A stretch of DNA of 64,000 nt from Shinella curvata (GTDB lineage: Bacteria; Pseudomonadota; Alphaproteobacteria; Rhizobiales; Rhizobiaceae), in the NCBI RefSeq assembly GCF_022899935.1, contig NZ_JALJCJ010000005.1:496001-560000 (forward strand), read 5' to 3'. Below are positions 1-9,189 of the stretch, piece by piece. The notes beneath the pieces are model-generated. The model was given only the letters and a program-made list of their open reading frames with translations. It was not told where the DNA came from and did no database searches. The position numbers and the translations under genes were made by a program. Each line of letters starts with the position of its first letter. Positions within the stretch are counted from its first letter, which is position 1.

Positions 1-587
1 GAGAGGGCGGTTCCATCATTCAGCACGGCCGATAGGCCGACGCTGCTTTCCGCGGTCGAAGGCCAGACATGGCCGGCGATATCGCAAAGCTTGCGGAAGA
101 CGAAGATTGCGGTGTTGATGTCGCTGTTGTGGGCGAGATGCGCGCCGGCGAGGATGAAGTTGCCGATACTGCCATTGCGAAAATCGAAATCCGTGCCGAT
201 GGCGGCGCGGAAGGTGCGCAGGTAGTTGAGGATCGCACCGCGCAAGCCCGGCTCCATGCGCTCGAGTAGCGGATGGTGGCTTTCGGCATAGAGCGCAAAT
301 TCGGTTCTGGCATCCGCCGCACTGCTGCTGGTGAGGCGCGCATTGCAGACCTTGACGATATCGCCCGCCCGGCCTTCGCCATGCGCCATGGTCATCAGTG
401 CCTGACGGATATCGCCGACGCCGAGCACATCGAGGCTTTCGCGGATCACCTTGGAACTGCCGCCGCTGTCCCACGCGGGAACGATGCGGGTCAACTGCGC
501 CGGTTTGGCGCACAGCGCCAGATTGGTGGAACGGCAGGCCGTGCCGCCGGAAAACAGCACGATATGCGGCAGGCGGTCGGCGGCCAT
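1..587 (-). CDS. CofD-like protein, N-terminal part (cut by window edge)
   Basis: The reading frame is open from an ATG at 587 to the left edge of the window, giving about 195 residues of a longer protein. A GGGAG ribosome-binding site lies a few bases upstream. The start MAADRLPHIVLFSGGTACRS carries the glycine-rich SGGT loop near the N-terminus that is typical of the CofD/YvcK fold (2-phospho-L-lactate transferase-like). Further conserved-looking parts are the DSGGSS motif near residue 45 and GNFILAG near residue 145, both typical of this fold. It resembles the CofD-related proteins of the so-called GAK gene set of proteobacteria, but the partner genes would lie outside the window. The substrate is unknown and coenzyme F420 synthesis should not be assumed. 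Confidence 0.6.
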   Translation of the reverse strand, partial: MAADRLPHIVLFSGGTACRSTNLALCAKPAQLTRIVPAWDSGGSSKVIRESLDVLGVGDIRQALMTMAHGEGRAGDIVKVCNARLTSSSAADARTEFALYAESHHPLLERMEPGLRGAILNYLRTFRAAIGTDFDFRNGSIGNFILAGAHLAHNSDINTAIFVFRKLCDIAGHVWPSTAESSVGLSAVLNDGTAL

Positions 588-699
588 GCAATCTCCCGGA
601 CAGGAACCCCGGAAAACGCGGATGCGCTTTCCGGGTTGGATCTGTCGATAGAAATAGGGCGTTTTCACGGTTTGAGGCAATGCGAAAACGTGGACGATT

Positions 700-2316
700 T
701 CAGGTGCCTATATTGTAGGCGGCACCGATCAGGGTCTTGGTGTAATCCGCCTTCGGCGCGCTGAAAATAGCATCCGTCACCCCCTCTTCGACGATCCTGC
801 CGTCCTTCATGACCACCACATAATCCGACATGGCGCGCACCACCGACAGGTCGTGGCTGATGAAGACATAGGACAGGCCGTGGCGGGATTGGAGATCGCG
901 CAGAAGCTCGATCACCTGGCCCTGCACGGAGCGGTCGAGCGCCGAAGTCGGCTCATCGAGAATGACGGCCTGGGGTTTGAGGATCATCGCACGGGCAATG
1001 GCTATGCGCTGCCGCTGGCCGCCCGAAAACTCGTGCGGATAACGGTTGCGTGCCGCGGGATCGAGCCCGACCTCCCTCAACGCCTCGATCGCCCGCTTGT
1101 CGCGCTCGGCGCGGGTGAGTTGCGGCTCGTGTACATAGAGACCCTCGGTGATGATCTCGCCTACCGTCTGGCGCGGCGAGAGCGAACCATAGGGATCCTG
1201 GAACACCACCTGCATGCTGCGGCGAAGCGGCCGCATGCCCGTCCGGTCAAGGTCGGATATATCCGTTTTGCCGAACCGGTAGGCACCCTTGCTGGCGATG
1301 AGGCGCAATAGCGCGCGCCCGAGCGTCGATTTGCCCGAGCCGGACTCACCGACGATGCCGATCGTCTGCCCCTCGTGCAGGCTGATGCTGACATTGTCGA
1401 CGGCACGGAAGGTGTTGGCGCGCTTCTTCAGGAAGCCACCGTCGATCTTGTAATCCACGACGACATTGCGGCCTTCGAGGATGATCGGCGCGTTGTCCGC
1501 CGGTGCCGCTTTGCGGCCATGCGGCTCGGCCTCGATCAGCATGCGCGTATAGTCGGCCTTCGGATTTCCGAAGATTTCGGCCGTCGCGCCCTGTTCCACC
1601 ACTTCGCCATGCCGCATCACGACGACCCGCTCAGCGAAGTGCCGGACAATGCCGAGATCATGCGTGATCAGCACGATCGCCATGTCGAAGCGCTTCTGCA
1701 GATCGCGCAGCAGCTTGAGGATCTGCGCCTGGATAGTCACGTCGAGCGCCGTCGTCGGTTCGTCGGCGATCAGGATATCCGGCTCGTTGGCGAGCGCCAT
1801 GGCGATCATCACGCGCTGGCGCTGGCCGCCGGACATTTCATGCGGATAGCTGTTGATGCGGCGCTCCGGGTCGGGAATGCCGACGAGTTTCAACAGCTCC
1901 AGCACGCGCGGCCGCGCCTCTTTCTGCGAGCCTCCGCGATGATGCACGATCACCTCGGCGATCTGCTTGCCGACAGGGTAGAGCGGATCGAGCGAGGTCA
2001 TCGGCTCCTGGAAGATCATCGTGATCTTCGCGCCGCGGATCTCGTTCAAGGCTTTCGGGGGAAGGCCCACCATCTCCTGGCCGCGATATCTAGCCGAGCC
2101 AGACACGGTGCCGTTGCTGACGAGCAGGCCCATGATGCCCATCATGGTCTGGCTCTTGCCGGAACCGGATTCGCCCACCACCGCCAGCGTCTCGCCGGGG
2201 CGGACATCGAGGTTGATGCCCTTCACCGCGTTCACGTCGCCATCGGGCGTCGTGAACGAAACCTTCAGGCCGCGCACGGCGAGGATCGGTTCCATGGTCT
2301 TTTTCGTCTCTTCCAT
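700..2316 (-). CDS. Oligopeptide/dipeptide ABC transporter, fused double ATP-binding protein
   Basis: This protein of about 538 residues contains two complete ABC ATPase domains in one chain, so it does the job of the separate DppD and DppF (OppD/OppF) subunits. Each half has a Walker A loop (GESGSGKSQ and GESGSGKST), a signature SGGQRQR and a Walker B with ILIADEPT or VILDEPT. The start was placed at ATG 2316 ([16 protein letters not shown]), because longer versions add a non-homologous stretch that overlaps the upstream permease gene. It is the last gene of a four-gene minus-strand operon (binding protein, two permeases, ATPase) and begins one base after the permease stop. It energises peptide uptake at the inner membrane. 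The exact peptide specificity cannot be read from the sequence. Confidence 0.93.
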   Translation of the reverse strand: MEETKKTMEPILAVRGLKVSFTTPDGDVNAVKGINLDVRPGETLAVVGESGSGKSQTMMGIMGLLVSNGTVSGSARYRGQEMVGLPPKALNEIRGAKITMIFQEPMTSLDPLYPVGKQIAEVIVHHRGGSQKEARPRVLELLKLVGIPDPERRINSYPHEMSGGQRQRVMIAMALANEPDILIADEPTTALDVTIQAQILKLLRDLQKRFDMAIVLITHDLGIVRHFAERVVVMRHGEVVEQGATAEIFGNPKADYTRMLIEAEPHGRKAAPADNAPIILEGRNVVVDYKIDGGFLKKRANTFRAVDNVSISLHEGQTIGIVGESGSGKSTLGRALLRLIASKGAYRFGKTDISDLDRTGMRPLRRSMQVVFQDPYGSLSPRQTVGEIITEGLYVHEPQLTRAERDKRAIEALREVGLDPAARNRYPHEFSGGQRQRIAIARAMILKPQAVILDEPTSALDRSVQGQVIELLRDLQSRHGLSYVFISHDLSVVRAMSDYVVVMKDGRIVEEGVTDAIFSAPKADYTKTLIGAAYNIGT

Positions 2317-2317
2317 G

Positions 2318-3442
2318 TCAGCGATCCTTCGGGTCAAACGCGTCGCGCAGGCCATCGCCGACGAAATTCAGCGAGAACAGCGTGACGACGAAGAAGATGG
2401 CAGGGAAGATGAGCAGCCAGGGCGCCGACTGGATGTTGTTGGCACCTTCGGCGATCAGCGAGCCCCAGCTCGTCAGCGGCGCCTGGACGCCGAGGCCGAG
2501 GAAGGAGAGGAAGCTTTCGAGCAGGATCACCTTGGGCACGATGACGGTGACGAAGATGACGACCGGACCGATCGTGTTGGGAATGACGTGACGGCGGATG
2601 ATCTGCCAGTCCGTCAGGCCGAGCGCCTCCGCCGCTCCGATGAATTCCCGCCGTTTCAGAGACAGGGTCTGCCCCCGCACAATACGGGCCATATCAAGCC
2701 ATTCGACCGCCCCGATAACCAGGAAGATCAGAATGAAGCTGCGCCCGAAAAACACGACGAGCACCACAACGAGGAAGACGAAGGGCAGCGAATAGAGGAT
2801 CTCGACGAAGCGCATCATGACATTGTCGACGCGCCCGCCCATATAGCCCGAGATCGCACCATAGGTGACGCCGATGCCGAGCGAGACGAGGCTGGCGAGC
2901 AGACCGACGGCGATGGAAATCTGCCCGCCGAGCATGACGCGCGCCATCAGGTCGCGGCCGTTGGTATCGGTGCCGAACAGGAAATATTCCCGATCGACGA
3001 CGCCCTTGAGCGTGAGCTTGCGGCCCTCGTCTTCTTTTGCTGCCACCTCGGTCTTGTCGAACTCGTTGGCCCGGTCGAAATAGCGCGTGGCGCGCGGATC
3101 GATCGGGTCCTTGGCGGTGATCACGGCCGTGAAGGCCTCTCCCTCGACGGAGAAGGATTGCAGCTCGACGCGGGCGCGGGCGGCGACACTCTTCATCGCC
3201 TCTTCCAGCGTGTCCTCGCCCGGCCGCGGCTCAAGGCTCGGCGGTATGGTGACGTAAGAAGAGAAGACCTGATCATAGCTGTGGCTGATGAAGAACGGCC
3301 CGAAGAACGAGAAGCAGGCGATCAGCACCAGCATGACGGCGCCGGCCATCGCGGGCCGGTTGCGGCGGAACCGCATGACGGCGAGCTGGAAGAGGCTGCG
3401 GCCCTTCACCTCGGGCGCGGCGGAGAGGATGACATCAGTCAT
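2318..3442 (-). CDS. Oligopeptide/dipeptide ABC transporter permease (OppC/DppC type)
   Basis: Inner-membrane permease of 374 residues. It has an N-terminal membrane segment (residues ~30-52), a long periplasmic stretch (~55-170) and then five or so membrane helices in the BPD_transp_1 fold. The cytoplasmic EAA loop (EFIGAAEALGLTDWQIIRRHVIPN) is clear. The periplasmic insert makes it longer than the usual ~300-residue DppC. The DTNGRDLMARVMLGGQIS segment is diagnostic of the OppC branch. The ATG at 3442 overlaps the end of the preceding permease gene by 8 bases, which indicates translational coupling. It pairs with the OppB-type subunit encoded just upstream. Confidence 0.93.
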   Translation of the reverse strand: MTDVILSAAPEVKGRSLFQLAVMRFRRNRPAMAGAVMLVLIACFSFFGPFFISHSYDQVFSSYVTIPPSLEPRPGEDTLEEAMKSVAARARVELQSFSVEGEAFTAVITAKDPIDPRATRYFDRANEFDKTEVAAKEDEGRKLTLKGVVDREYFLFGTDTNGRDLMARVMLGGQISIAVGLLASLVSLGIGVTYGAISGYMGGRVDNVMMRFVEILYSLPFVFLVVVLVVFFGRSFILIFLVIGAVEWLDMARIVRGQTLSLKRREFIGAAEALGLTDWQIIRRHVIPNTIGPVVIFVTVIVPKVILLESFLSFLGLGVQAPLTSWGSLIAEGANNIQSAPWLLIFPAIFFVVTLFSLNFVGDGLRDAFDPKDR

Positions 3443-4358
3443 GGTGAACCCTCGGATCGAGCAGGCCATAGAGAATGTCGACAGCCAGGTTGAACACGAT
3501 GACGAAGATGGCGATCAGCACGACCGTGCCCATGACGAGCGTATAGTCGCGATTGATCGCGCCGAGCACGAAATAGCGCCCGACACCGGGAATGGTGAAA
3601 ATCGTCTCGACGACCGCCGAGCCGGTCAGGAGCGCGGCCGCGCAGGGTGCGAGATAGGAGACCACCGGCAGCATGGCGCCGCGCATGGCATGCACCACGA
3701 CCACCGATTTTGCCGGCAGGCCATAGGCCCGCGCGGTGCGGATATGGTCGGTACGCAGGGCCTCGATCATCGAGCCGCGCGTGAGGCGGGCGAAGACGGC
3801 CAGCTGCGGGAGCGCAAGCGCGATCATCGGCAGGATGAGGAAACGCAACGATCCGTCCCCCCAGCCGCCGGCCGGCAGCCATGCAAGCGTGATGGCGAAG
3901 ATCAGCGTCAGCACGGGGCCGACCACGAAATTCGGCACCGTCACGCCGACAGTCGCGACAGACATGACCGCGAAATCAAGCGCGCTGTTTTGCCGGAGTG
4001 CGGCGATCGTGCCGACGATGACGCCGCCGACGAGGGCGAGCAGCAACGCGTAGAAGCCGAGCTCCATCGAATAGGGCAGGCCCTTGCCGATCAGCTCGGC
4101 AACGCTGTTATCCTTGTAGATGTAGCTCGGACCGAAATCGCCGGTCAGCGCGTTGCTCATATAGGTGAGATATTGCCGCCAAAGCGGTTGATCGAGCTGG
4201 TAGGCCCGCATCAGGTTTTCCATCGTGGCGGGCGGCAGCGGTCGTTCGAGATTGAACGGGCCGCCGGGCGCAAAGCGCATCAGGAAAAAGGAAATCGTGA
4301 CGACGATGAATAGCGTCGGCACGGCGCTGGCAAGGCGCCGCAGAACGAAAGCAAGCAT
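3435..4358 (-). CDS. Oligopeptide/dipeptide ABC transporter permease (OppB/DppB type)
   Basis: Inner-membrane permease of 307 residues that starts with the classic OppB N-terminus MLAFVLRRLASAVPTLFIVV. It has about six hydrophobic helices and an EAA loop (DHIRTARAYGLPAKSVVVVHAMR). It lies directly downstream of the binding-protein gene, separated by a 59-base gap that carries a hairpin, and overlaps the next permease gene by 8 bases. With the neighbouring OppC-type subunit it forms the translocation pore of the peptide importer. Confidence 0.93.
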   Translation of the reverse strand: MLAFVLRRLASAVPTLFIVVTISFFLMRFAPGGPFNLERPLPPATMENLMRAYQLDQPLWRQYLTYMSNALTGDFGPSYIYKDNSVAELIGKGLPYSMELGFYALLLALVGGVIVGTIAALRQNSALDFAVMSVATVGVTVPNFVVGPVLTLIFAITLAWLPAGGWGDGSLRFLILPMIALALPQLAVFARLTRGSMIEALRTDHIRTARAYGLPAKSVVVVHAMRGAMLPVVSYLAPCAAALLTGSAVVETIFTIPGVGRYFVLGAINRDYTLVMGTVVLIAIFVIVFNLAVDILYGLLDPRVHHD

Positions 4359-4382
4359 GACCAGGTCTCCCCAGATACGCAG

Positions 4383-4406
4383 TGCGCGACCCTTCCGGGC
4401 CGCGCA
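4383..4406 (-). other. Intercistronic hairpin between peptide-binding protein and permease genes
   Basis: TGCGCG (4383-4388) pairs with CGCGCA (4401-4406). After one mismatch the stem continues as CCC/GGG around a TTCC loop. On the minus strand no run of T follows, so it is unlikely to be an intrinsic terminator. Its place, directly after the abundant binding-protein message and before the permease gene, fits a role in mRNA 3'-end protection and unequal expression. Confidence 0.6.
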
Positions 4407-4417
4407 GTTACGTTAGA

Positions 4418-6013
4418 TCATTCGGAAACGCTGAGGAAGCGGCTGAGGTGCTGGTTGGCGGCATTGTCCTGCCAGCCCTGGACCTTGCCCGAGACGAGCC
4501 ACAGATCGGCCTGCGTGAGGAACGGCGCGATCGGCTGCTCCTTCATGAGAACCGCTTCGGCATCATGCAGGACCTTGGCACGGGCCGCGGGGTCGCGCTC
4601 TTCATACGACGTCTTCATCAGAGCGTCGTAGTCGGCATTGTTGAACTGGCCGTAGTTGAAGGTCTTGTTGGTGCTGACGCTGAGGCCGAGGAAGTTTTCC
4701 GGGTCCGCATAGTCGGCGACCCAGCCGGCGCGCGCCACGTTGAACTTGCCGCCTTCCTGCAGGTAGGCGTAGTGCGAGGACACGTCGAGGTTCACCATCG
4801 AGACGTCGGCGCCGAAGGTGTTCTTCCACATGTCGGCCACGGCGGTGGCCACGCGCTCATGGTTCGGGTTGGTGTTGTAGCGGATCTCGATCTTCAGCGG
4901 CTTGCCGCCCTCGCCGTAGCCCGCTTCCTTCATCAGCTTGAGCGCCTCGTCCTCACGGTCGAGCTGCGACATGGTGCCGAAATCGGCGGTCGCCGGCGTA
5001 TAGCCCTGGATGCCCGGAGGCACCATGGAATAGGCCGGAAGCTGCGAACCGGAATAGATTTCCTTGGCGAGGAAGTCGCGGTCGACGGCCATGGAGAGCG
5101 CGCGGCGCACACGCACGTCGCTATAGGGCTCCTGGCGGGTGTCGAAGGCGTAGTAATAGGTGGCAAGCGTCGGCGAGACATGCACCTGATCGCCATAGCT
5201 CTTCTTCAGGCGCTCGATCTGGTCGGCCGAGAAATTGTAGACGAGGTCCATTTCCTTGGCCTCGAAGCGGCGCACGGACGCGGCCTGGTCATCGATCGGA
5301 TAGAAGACCACCTTGTCGAGCTTGACGTTTGTGGCATCCCAGTAGCTGGCATTCTTCTCGACGACGAGGTTGTCGTTGGGAACATGGCTAACCAGCTTGA
5401 AAGCGCCGTTCGACACCATCGTGCCGGGCTTGACGAAGTCGGCGCCGTTCTTCTCGACACTTGCCTTGGAAACCGGCAGCGCCGTCTGGTGCGCCAGGAG
5501 TTCGAGGAAGAAGGGTGTCGGGCGCTCCAGCGTGATTTCGACAGTCTTGGCGTCCACGGCCTTCACGCCGAGCTGGTCGAGCCCGAGTTCGCCCTTGTTG
5601 ACCTTTTCGGCGTTCTTGATCGGGTAGAGAATGTTGGCGTAACCGGCCGCCGTCTTCGGGTCCTCGACGCGGGTGAACGAGAAGGCGAAATCCTCCGCCG
5701 TCACCGGCGAACCGTCCGACCACTTGGCGTTTTCGCGCAGCTTGAACGTGTAGACCGTGCCGTCGTCGGAGACGGTCCAGCTTTCGGCAGCACCGGGCAC
5801 GATCTTGCCGGCGGCGTCATAGATCGTCAGGCCTTCATAAAGATCCTTGAGGATGAACTCCTCGATATTGATGGAGGTGTGCGCCTGGTCGAGCGTCTGC
5901 GGCTCGCCGGCATTGCCGCGGTGGAGCACCGCTTCGGCAAGTGCCGGGCTTGCGCCGATGAGGATCGCACCGGCCAGAAGTGCCGCACGAAAACCGATCA
6001 TTTTGTTTGCCAT
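4418..6013 (-). CDS. Periplasmic oligopeptide-binding protein (OppA/DppA family, SBP_bac_5)
   Basis: Solute-binding protein of 531 residues. A Sec signal peptide (MANKMIGFRAALLAGAILIG, cleavage after ASPALA) precedes a mature protein with the OppA-type opening GNAGEPQTLDQAHTSINIEE. The family landmark YTFKLRENAKWSDGSPVTAEDF is present. The start was set at ATG 6013, which has GGGGAAGGA upstream; longer versions lack a ribosome-binding site. It is the first gene of the minus-strand peptide importer operon and is transcribed away from the cystine importer across a shared 278-base control region. The similarity is closer to OppA/MppA than to nickel-binding NikA, so peptides are the likely ligand. 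Confidence 0.93.
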   Translation of the reverse strand: MANKMIGFRAALLAGAILIGASPALAEAVLHRGNAGEPQTLDQAHTSINIEEFILKDLYEGLTIYDAAGKIVPGAAESWTVSDDGTVYTFKLRENAKWSDGSPVTAEDFAFSFTRVEDPKTAAGYANILYPIKNAEKVNKGELGLDQLGVKAVDAKTVEITLERPTPFFLELLAHQTALPVSKASVEKNGADFVKPGTMVSNGAFKLVSHVPNDNLVVEKNASYWDATNVKLDKVVFYPIDDQAASVRRFEAKEMDLVYNFSADQIERLKKSYGDQVHVSPTLATYYYAFDTRQEPYSDVRVRRALSMAVDRDFLAKEIYSGSQLPAYSMVPPGIQGYTPATADFGTMSQLDREDEALKLMKEAGYGEGGKPLKIEIRYNTNPNHERVATAVADMWKNTFGADVSMVNLDVSSHYAYLQEGGKFNVARAGWVADYADPENFLGLSVSTNKTFNYGQFNNADYDALMKTSYEERDPAARAKVLHDAEAVLMKEQPIAPFLTQADLWLVSGKVQGWQDNAANQHLSRFLSVSE

Positions 6014-6291
6014 TTTGTTGTCCTTCCCCGTTGTTGTTTTTTGGGTGCACAATCAATTGTCGCTGTTTTGTCCATTGGCAAGACCCCAAAAACAGGAAAT
6101 CCATCGCGCGCCTGCAACCAGCGCGACGCTCGCAAAAGCAGGAAAAACACGGCCTTAAGCGTAGCGAAGACCTGGCAAGTGAGAAGAATATTTCCATTTG
6201 CCCAAATTATTCGCAGTTTTCTGCCCACCGTTTTGCACGAATTTCTGCGATTGATCCGCCATCGAACACGAGCCAGAAACGGAGTCCCACG
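6014..6291. promoter_or_regulatory. Divergent control region between peptide and cystine importers
   Basis: This 278-base stretch separates two outward-facing ABC operons and must carry both promoters. It is AT-richer than the genes on either side (for example TTGTTGTTTTTTGGGTGCAC at 6029-6048). I see no open frame of credible coding quality and no strong palindrome, so only the function inferred from gene orientation is claimed. Confidence 0.5.
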
Positions 6292-7065
6292 ATGAACTGG
6301 TTGAAGACCCTCGCTGCCGCCGCAGCGCTCCAGGCCGCCATCCTCGCACCCGCCCATGCCGGCGAAAACCTCGCCGCCGTCCAGTCGGCCGGTGCCCTGA
6401 AGATCGGCACCGAAGGCACCTACGCGCCCTTCACCTACCACGACACCGATGGCAAGCTGGTCGGCTTCGACGTCGAGATCGGGGAAGCCATCGCCAAGAA
6501 GCTTGGCGTCAAGGCCGAGTTTCTCGAAGGCAAGTGGGACGGCCTGATCGCCGGCCTCGACGCCAACCGCTACGACGCCGTGATCAACCAGGTCGGCATC
6601 ACCGAAGCGCGCAAGCAGAAGTATGACTTCTCCGAGCCCTATATCGCCTCCAAGGCTGTTCTGATCGTGCGCGCCGACGACGACAGCATCAAAGGCTTCG
6701 CCGATCTGAAGGGCAAGAAGTCCGCCCAGTCGCTGACCAGCAACTTCGGCAAGATCGCCGAGGGCGCCGGCGCCGAACTCGTCGGTACCGACGGCTTCGA
6801 CCAGTCGATCCAGCTCGTGCTGACCGGCCGCGCCGATGCCACGATCAACGACAGCCTGTCCTTCCTCGACTTCAAGAAGCACAAGCCCGATGCCAACGTG
6901 AAGATCGCCGCCGAGCAGGAAAATGCCGATTATTCCGGCGTGATCATCCGCAAGGGCGAGCCGGAACTCCTGGAAGCGATCAACAAGGCGCTTGTCGATA
7001 TCAAGGCCGACGGCACCTATAAGGCGATCTCCGACAAGTATTTCGGCCAGGACGTCTCGAAGTAA
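6292..7065 (+). CDS. Cystine/polar amino-acid ABC transporter, periplasmic binding protein (FliY/TcyJ-like)
   Basis: Periplasmic binding protein of 257 residues with a signal peptide (MNWLKTLAAAAALQAAILAP, cleavage after AHA). The mature start follows the E. coli FliY/TcyJ pattern closely: GALKIGTEGTYAPFTYHDTD, KWDGLIAGLDANRYDAVINQ, and RKQKYDFSEPY. The C-terminal KYFGQDVSK also matches. This supports L-cystine as ligand, though other polar amino acids remain possible. The ATG at 6292 was chosen because the signal peptide begins there; upstream in-frame codons give no plausible extension. A strong hairpin and then the permease gene follow. Confidence 0.9.
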   Translation: MNWLKTLAAAAALQAAILAPAHAGENLAAVQSAGALKIGTEGTYAPFTYHDTDGKLVGFDVEIGEAIAKKLGVKAEFLEGKWDGLIAGLDANRYDAVINQVGITEARKQKYDFSEPYIASKAVLIVRADDDSIKGFADLKGKKSAQSLTSNFGKIAEGAGAELVGTDGFDQSIQLVLTGRADATINDSLSFLDFKKHKPDANVKIAAEQENADYSGVIIRKGEPELLEAINKALVDIKADGTYKAISDKYFGQDVSK

Positions 7066-7075
7066 TCACGAGGCG

Positions 7076-7145
7076 GCCGCTTCGCGGCGGCGTTTTCCTG
7101 TCCTATAGATGAAACGACCAACTGGCCGGGGATACCCCCGGCCAG
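7076..7145 (+). other. Two hairpins between cystine-binding protein and permease genes
   Basis: The stronger is a perfect 10-bp stem, CTGGCCGGGG (7122-7131) with CCCCGGCCAG (7136-7145), around a four-base loop. A shorter GCCGC/GCGGC hairpin at 7076-7088 is followed by a short TTTT and may be a weak terminator. The strong stem has no T-run. Together they probably lower permease/ATPase expression relative to the binding protein. Confidence 0.65.
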
Positions 7146-7166
7146 CCGCATTTCGGAGGGTTTCCC

Positions 7167-7847
7167 GTGCCGCCGTGGCTTCAACTGATGCTGGACTCGC
7201 TTGCGCCCCTTCTGTGGGCAGCGCTTGTCTTCACCATTCCGCTCACCCTCCTGTCCTTCGTGCTGGGGCTGACACTCGGCCTGCTCACCGCCATCGCACG
7301 GCTGTTCGGGCCGAAGCCGCTCGTTGCCGTCGCCCGCTTCTATGTCTGGGTGATCCGCGGCACGCCGCTGCTGGTGCAGCTCTTCGTCATCTTCTACGGC
7401 CTGCCGAGCGTCGGCATCCTGCTCGACGCCTTCCCGGCCGCGCTGATCGGCTTCACCCTGAATGTCGGCGCCTACACGTCGGAGATCATCCGCGCCGTCA
7501 TTTCCTCGGTGCCGCGCGGCCAGTGGGAGGCCGCCTATTCGATCGGCATGAGCTGGTCGCAGGCCATGCGCCGCACCATCCTGCCGCAGGCAACGCGCGT
7601 CGCCGTGCCGCCGCTCTCCAACACGTTCATCTCGCTGGTGAAGGACACCTCGCTTGCCGCTGCAGTCACCGTGCCGGAACTTTTCCAGACGGCCCAGCGC
7701 ATCGTCGCCACCACCTATGAGCCGCTGATCCTCTATATCGAGGCGGCGCTGATCTACCTGGCATTGAGCTCCGTACTGTCTGCCCTGCAGGTGCGGCTGG
7801 AGAAGCGCTTTGCCCGCTATGGCGGCTTCCTGGAGGCGCGCACATGA
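7167..7847 (+). CDS. Cystine/polar amino-acid ABC transporter permease
   Basis: Membrane protein of 226 residues in the HisM/TcyL family of polar amino-acid permeases. Hydrophobic helices occupy roughly residues 10-40, 55-80, 90-110 and 185-210. The loop GQWEAAYSIGMSWSQAMRRTILPQA is the ABC permease EAA signature, and VWVIRGTPLLVQLFVIFYGLP is the usual family motif. The start is GTG at 7167, preceded by GGAGGG with good spacing. The stop overlaps the ATPase start by four bases (ATGA). Confidence 0.92.
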   Translation: MPPWLQLMLDSLAPLLWAALVFTIPLTLLSFVLGLTLGLLTAIARLFGPKPLVAVARFYVWVIRGTPLLVQLFVIFYGLPSVGILLDAFPAALIGFTLNVGAYTSEIIRAVISSVPRGQWEAAYSIGMSWSQAMRRTILPQATRVAVPPLSNTFISLVKDTSLAAAVTVPELFQTAQRIVATTYEPLILYIEAALIYLALSSVLSALQVRLEKRFARYGGFLEART

Positions 7848-8605
7848 TCGAACTCAGCCACATCGAAAAACGCTTCGGCGACAACCACGTCCTGCGCGAC
7901 ATCAGCCTCAACCTCGCGGAAGGCACCGTGACGGCGCTCGTCGGCCCCTCGGGCGGCGGCAAGAGCACGCTGCTGCGCTGCATCAACCTCCTGGAGACAC
8001 CGACTTCGGGCTCCATCAAGCTGGGCGACGAGAAGATCGACTTCGCGCCCGGCCGCAAGGTCGGCTGGGACGCGATCCAGAAGCTGCGCCGACAGACCGG
8101 CATGGTCTTCCAGAATTTCCAGCTCTTCCCGCACCAGACAGCCATCGCCAATGTGATGGAGGGCCTCGTCACCGTCTTGAAATGGCCCGCCGACAAGGCC
8201 CGCGCCCGAGCGCTGGAACTGCTCGAAAAGGTCGGGATGGCGCATAAGGCAGATGCCTGGCCGGCGACGCTGTCCGGCGGCCAGCAGCAGCGCGTCGCCA
8301 TTGCCCGAGCGCTCGCCCCATCGCCGCGCGTCCTTCTCTGTGACGAACCGACCTCCGCGCTTGATCCGGAACTTGCCGAAGAAGTCGTCGAAGTGCTGAG
8401 CCGGCTCGCGCGCGAAGGCACGACGATGGTCATGGCGACGCACGACCTGCGGCTGGCCTCGCGCGTTGCCGACGCGGTTGTTTTCCTCGATGGCGGCGTG
8501 GTCGTCGAACAAGGCGCACCCCGCGCGATCTTCTCGGCACCGGAGCGGGAACGCACGAAAAAATTCATCGCTTCGCTCAGCGCACCACAGAACTACGACA
8601 TTTAG
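7844..8605 (+). CDS. Cystine/polar amino-acid ABC transporter ATP-binding protein
   Basis: ABC ATPase of 253 residues, last gene of the three-gene importer. Walker A is GPSGGGKST, the Q-loop region is GMVFQNFQLFPHQTAIANVM, the signature is LSGGQQQR, and Walker B is [14 protein letters not shown] with a switch histidine in MVMATHD. These are the standard features of the GlnQ/HisP/TcyN branch. It starts inside the permease stop (ATGA overlap), so translation is coupled. Confidence 0.94.
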   Translation: MIELSHIEKRFGDNHVLRDISLNLAEGTVTALVGPSGGGKSTLLRCINLLETPTSGSIKLGDEKIDFAPGRKVGWDAIQKLRRQTGMVFQNFQLFPHQTAIANVMEGLVTVLKWPADKARARALELLEKVGMAHKADAWPATLSGGQQQRVAIARALAPSPRVLLCDEPTSALDPELAEEVVEVLSRLAREGTTMVMATHDLRLASRVADAVVFLDGGVVVEQGAPRAIFSAPERERTKKFIASLSAPQNYDI

Positions 8606-8739
8606 ACTGCACGCGACCTCACGTTACGGTAGCGAGTAATTCCGCCGTGCGGCAGTTGCATCCGCGCTACGATTCAAGCAGAGTGACGGGATATTTGTAT
8701 CTCGCCATGCCCCGGCATGCTTCAAGGGGAGAAAGTCTC
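8606..8739 (+). promoter_or_regulatory. Likely promoter region of the XRE-to-TfuA operon
   Basis: This 134-base gap lies upstream of five closely packed genes (8740-13224) and downstream of an unrelated transporter. The only plausible place for the operon promoter is here. No canonical -35/-10 pair or clear palindrome stands out. An AAGGGGAGAAA ribosome-binding site lies at its 3' end. Confidence 0.4.
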
Positions 8740-9183
8740 ATGAACAAAAAAGTCCCGAATCCGATCGACATCTTCGTCGGTTCCCGCGTCCGCCTGCGCA
8801 GGCTGATGGTGGGCATGAGCCAGGAAGCACTGGCCGACCGGCTGGGCGTAACGTTCCAGCAGGTGCAGAAATACGAGAAGGGCACCAACCGCATCAGCGC
8901 AAGCCGCCTTCAGGCGATTTCCGACGTCTTCCGCGTGCCGCCGAGCTTCTTTTTTCAGGACGATGACAGCAGTGCGCCCGCCGCAGGCGCCGGACACGAG
9001 ACGGGCGACGTTTCCACCTTCGTTTCCTCCAAGGAAGGCCTCGACCTCAACCGCGCTTTCCTGAAGATCGAGGATGCCGGTGTGCGCAAGTCGATCATCC
9101 AGCTCGCGACCGCGCTTTCAAAGGCAAGCGCCGCCGACACGGCGGGCGATCGCACCGACACCGCACCGGAACTGCGGATCTGA
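8740..9183 (+). CDS. XRE-family regulator (PraR-like)
   Basis: Protein of 147 residues with a Cro/C1-type helix-turn-helix at about residues 14-68. The opening NPIDIFVGSRVRLRRLMVGM and the FQQVQKYEKGTNRISASRLQ recognition region resemble rhizobial PraR and its paralogues. The C-terminal half (Ser/Ala/Gly-rich, then a short helical segment) is typical of that group. The ATG at 8740 has AGGGGAG upstream; earlier in-frame starts lack this. The stop is only six bases before the next gene, so it is probably the first gene of the YcaO/TfuA operon and may autoregulate it. In rhizobia such regulators affect quorum sensing and biofilm genes; that role here is inference. Confidence 0.82.
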   Translation: MNKKVPNPIDIFVGSRVRLRRLMVGMSQEALADRLGVTFQQVQKYEKGTNRISASRLQAISDVFRVPPSFFFQDDDSSAPAAGAGHETGDVSTFVSSKEGLDLNRAFLKIEDAGVRKSIIQLATALSKASAADTAGDRTDTAPELRI

Positions 9184-9189
9184 CCCTAA

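Noticed and set aside
16-591. Open frames on both strands over the first 600 bases with Arg/Pro-rich proteins
   Set aside because: They are shadows of the CofD-like frame that runs off the window edge and has a ribosome-binding site and recognisable motif.
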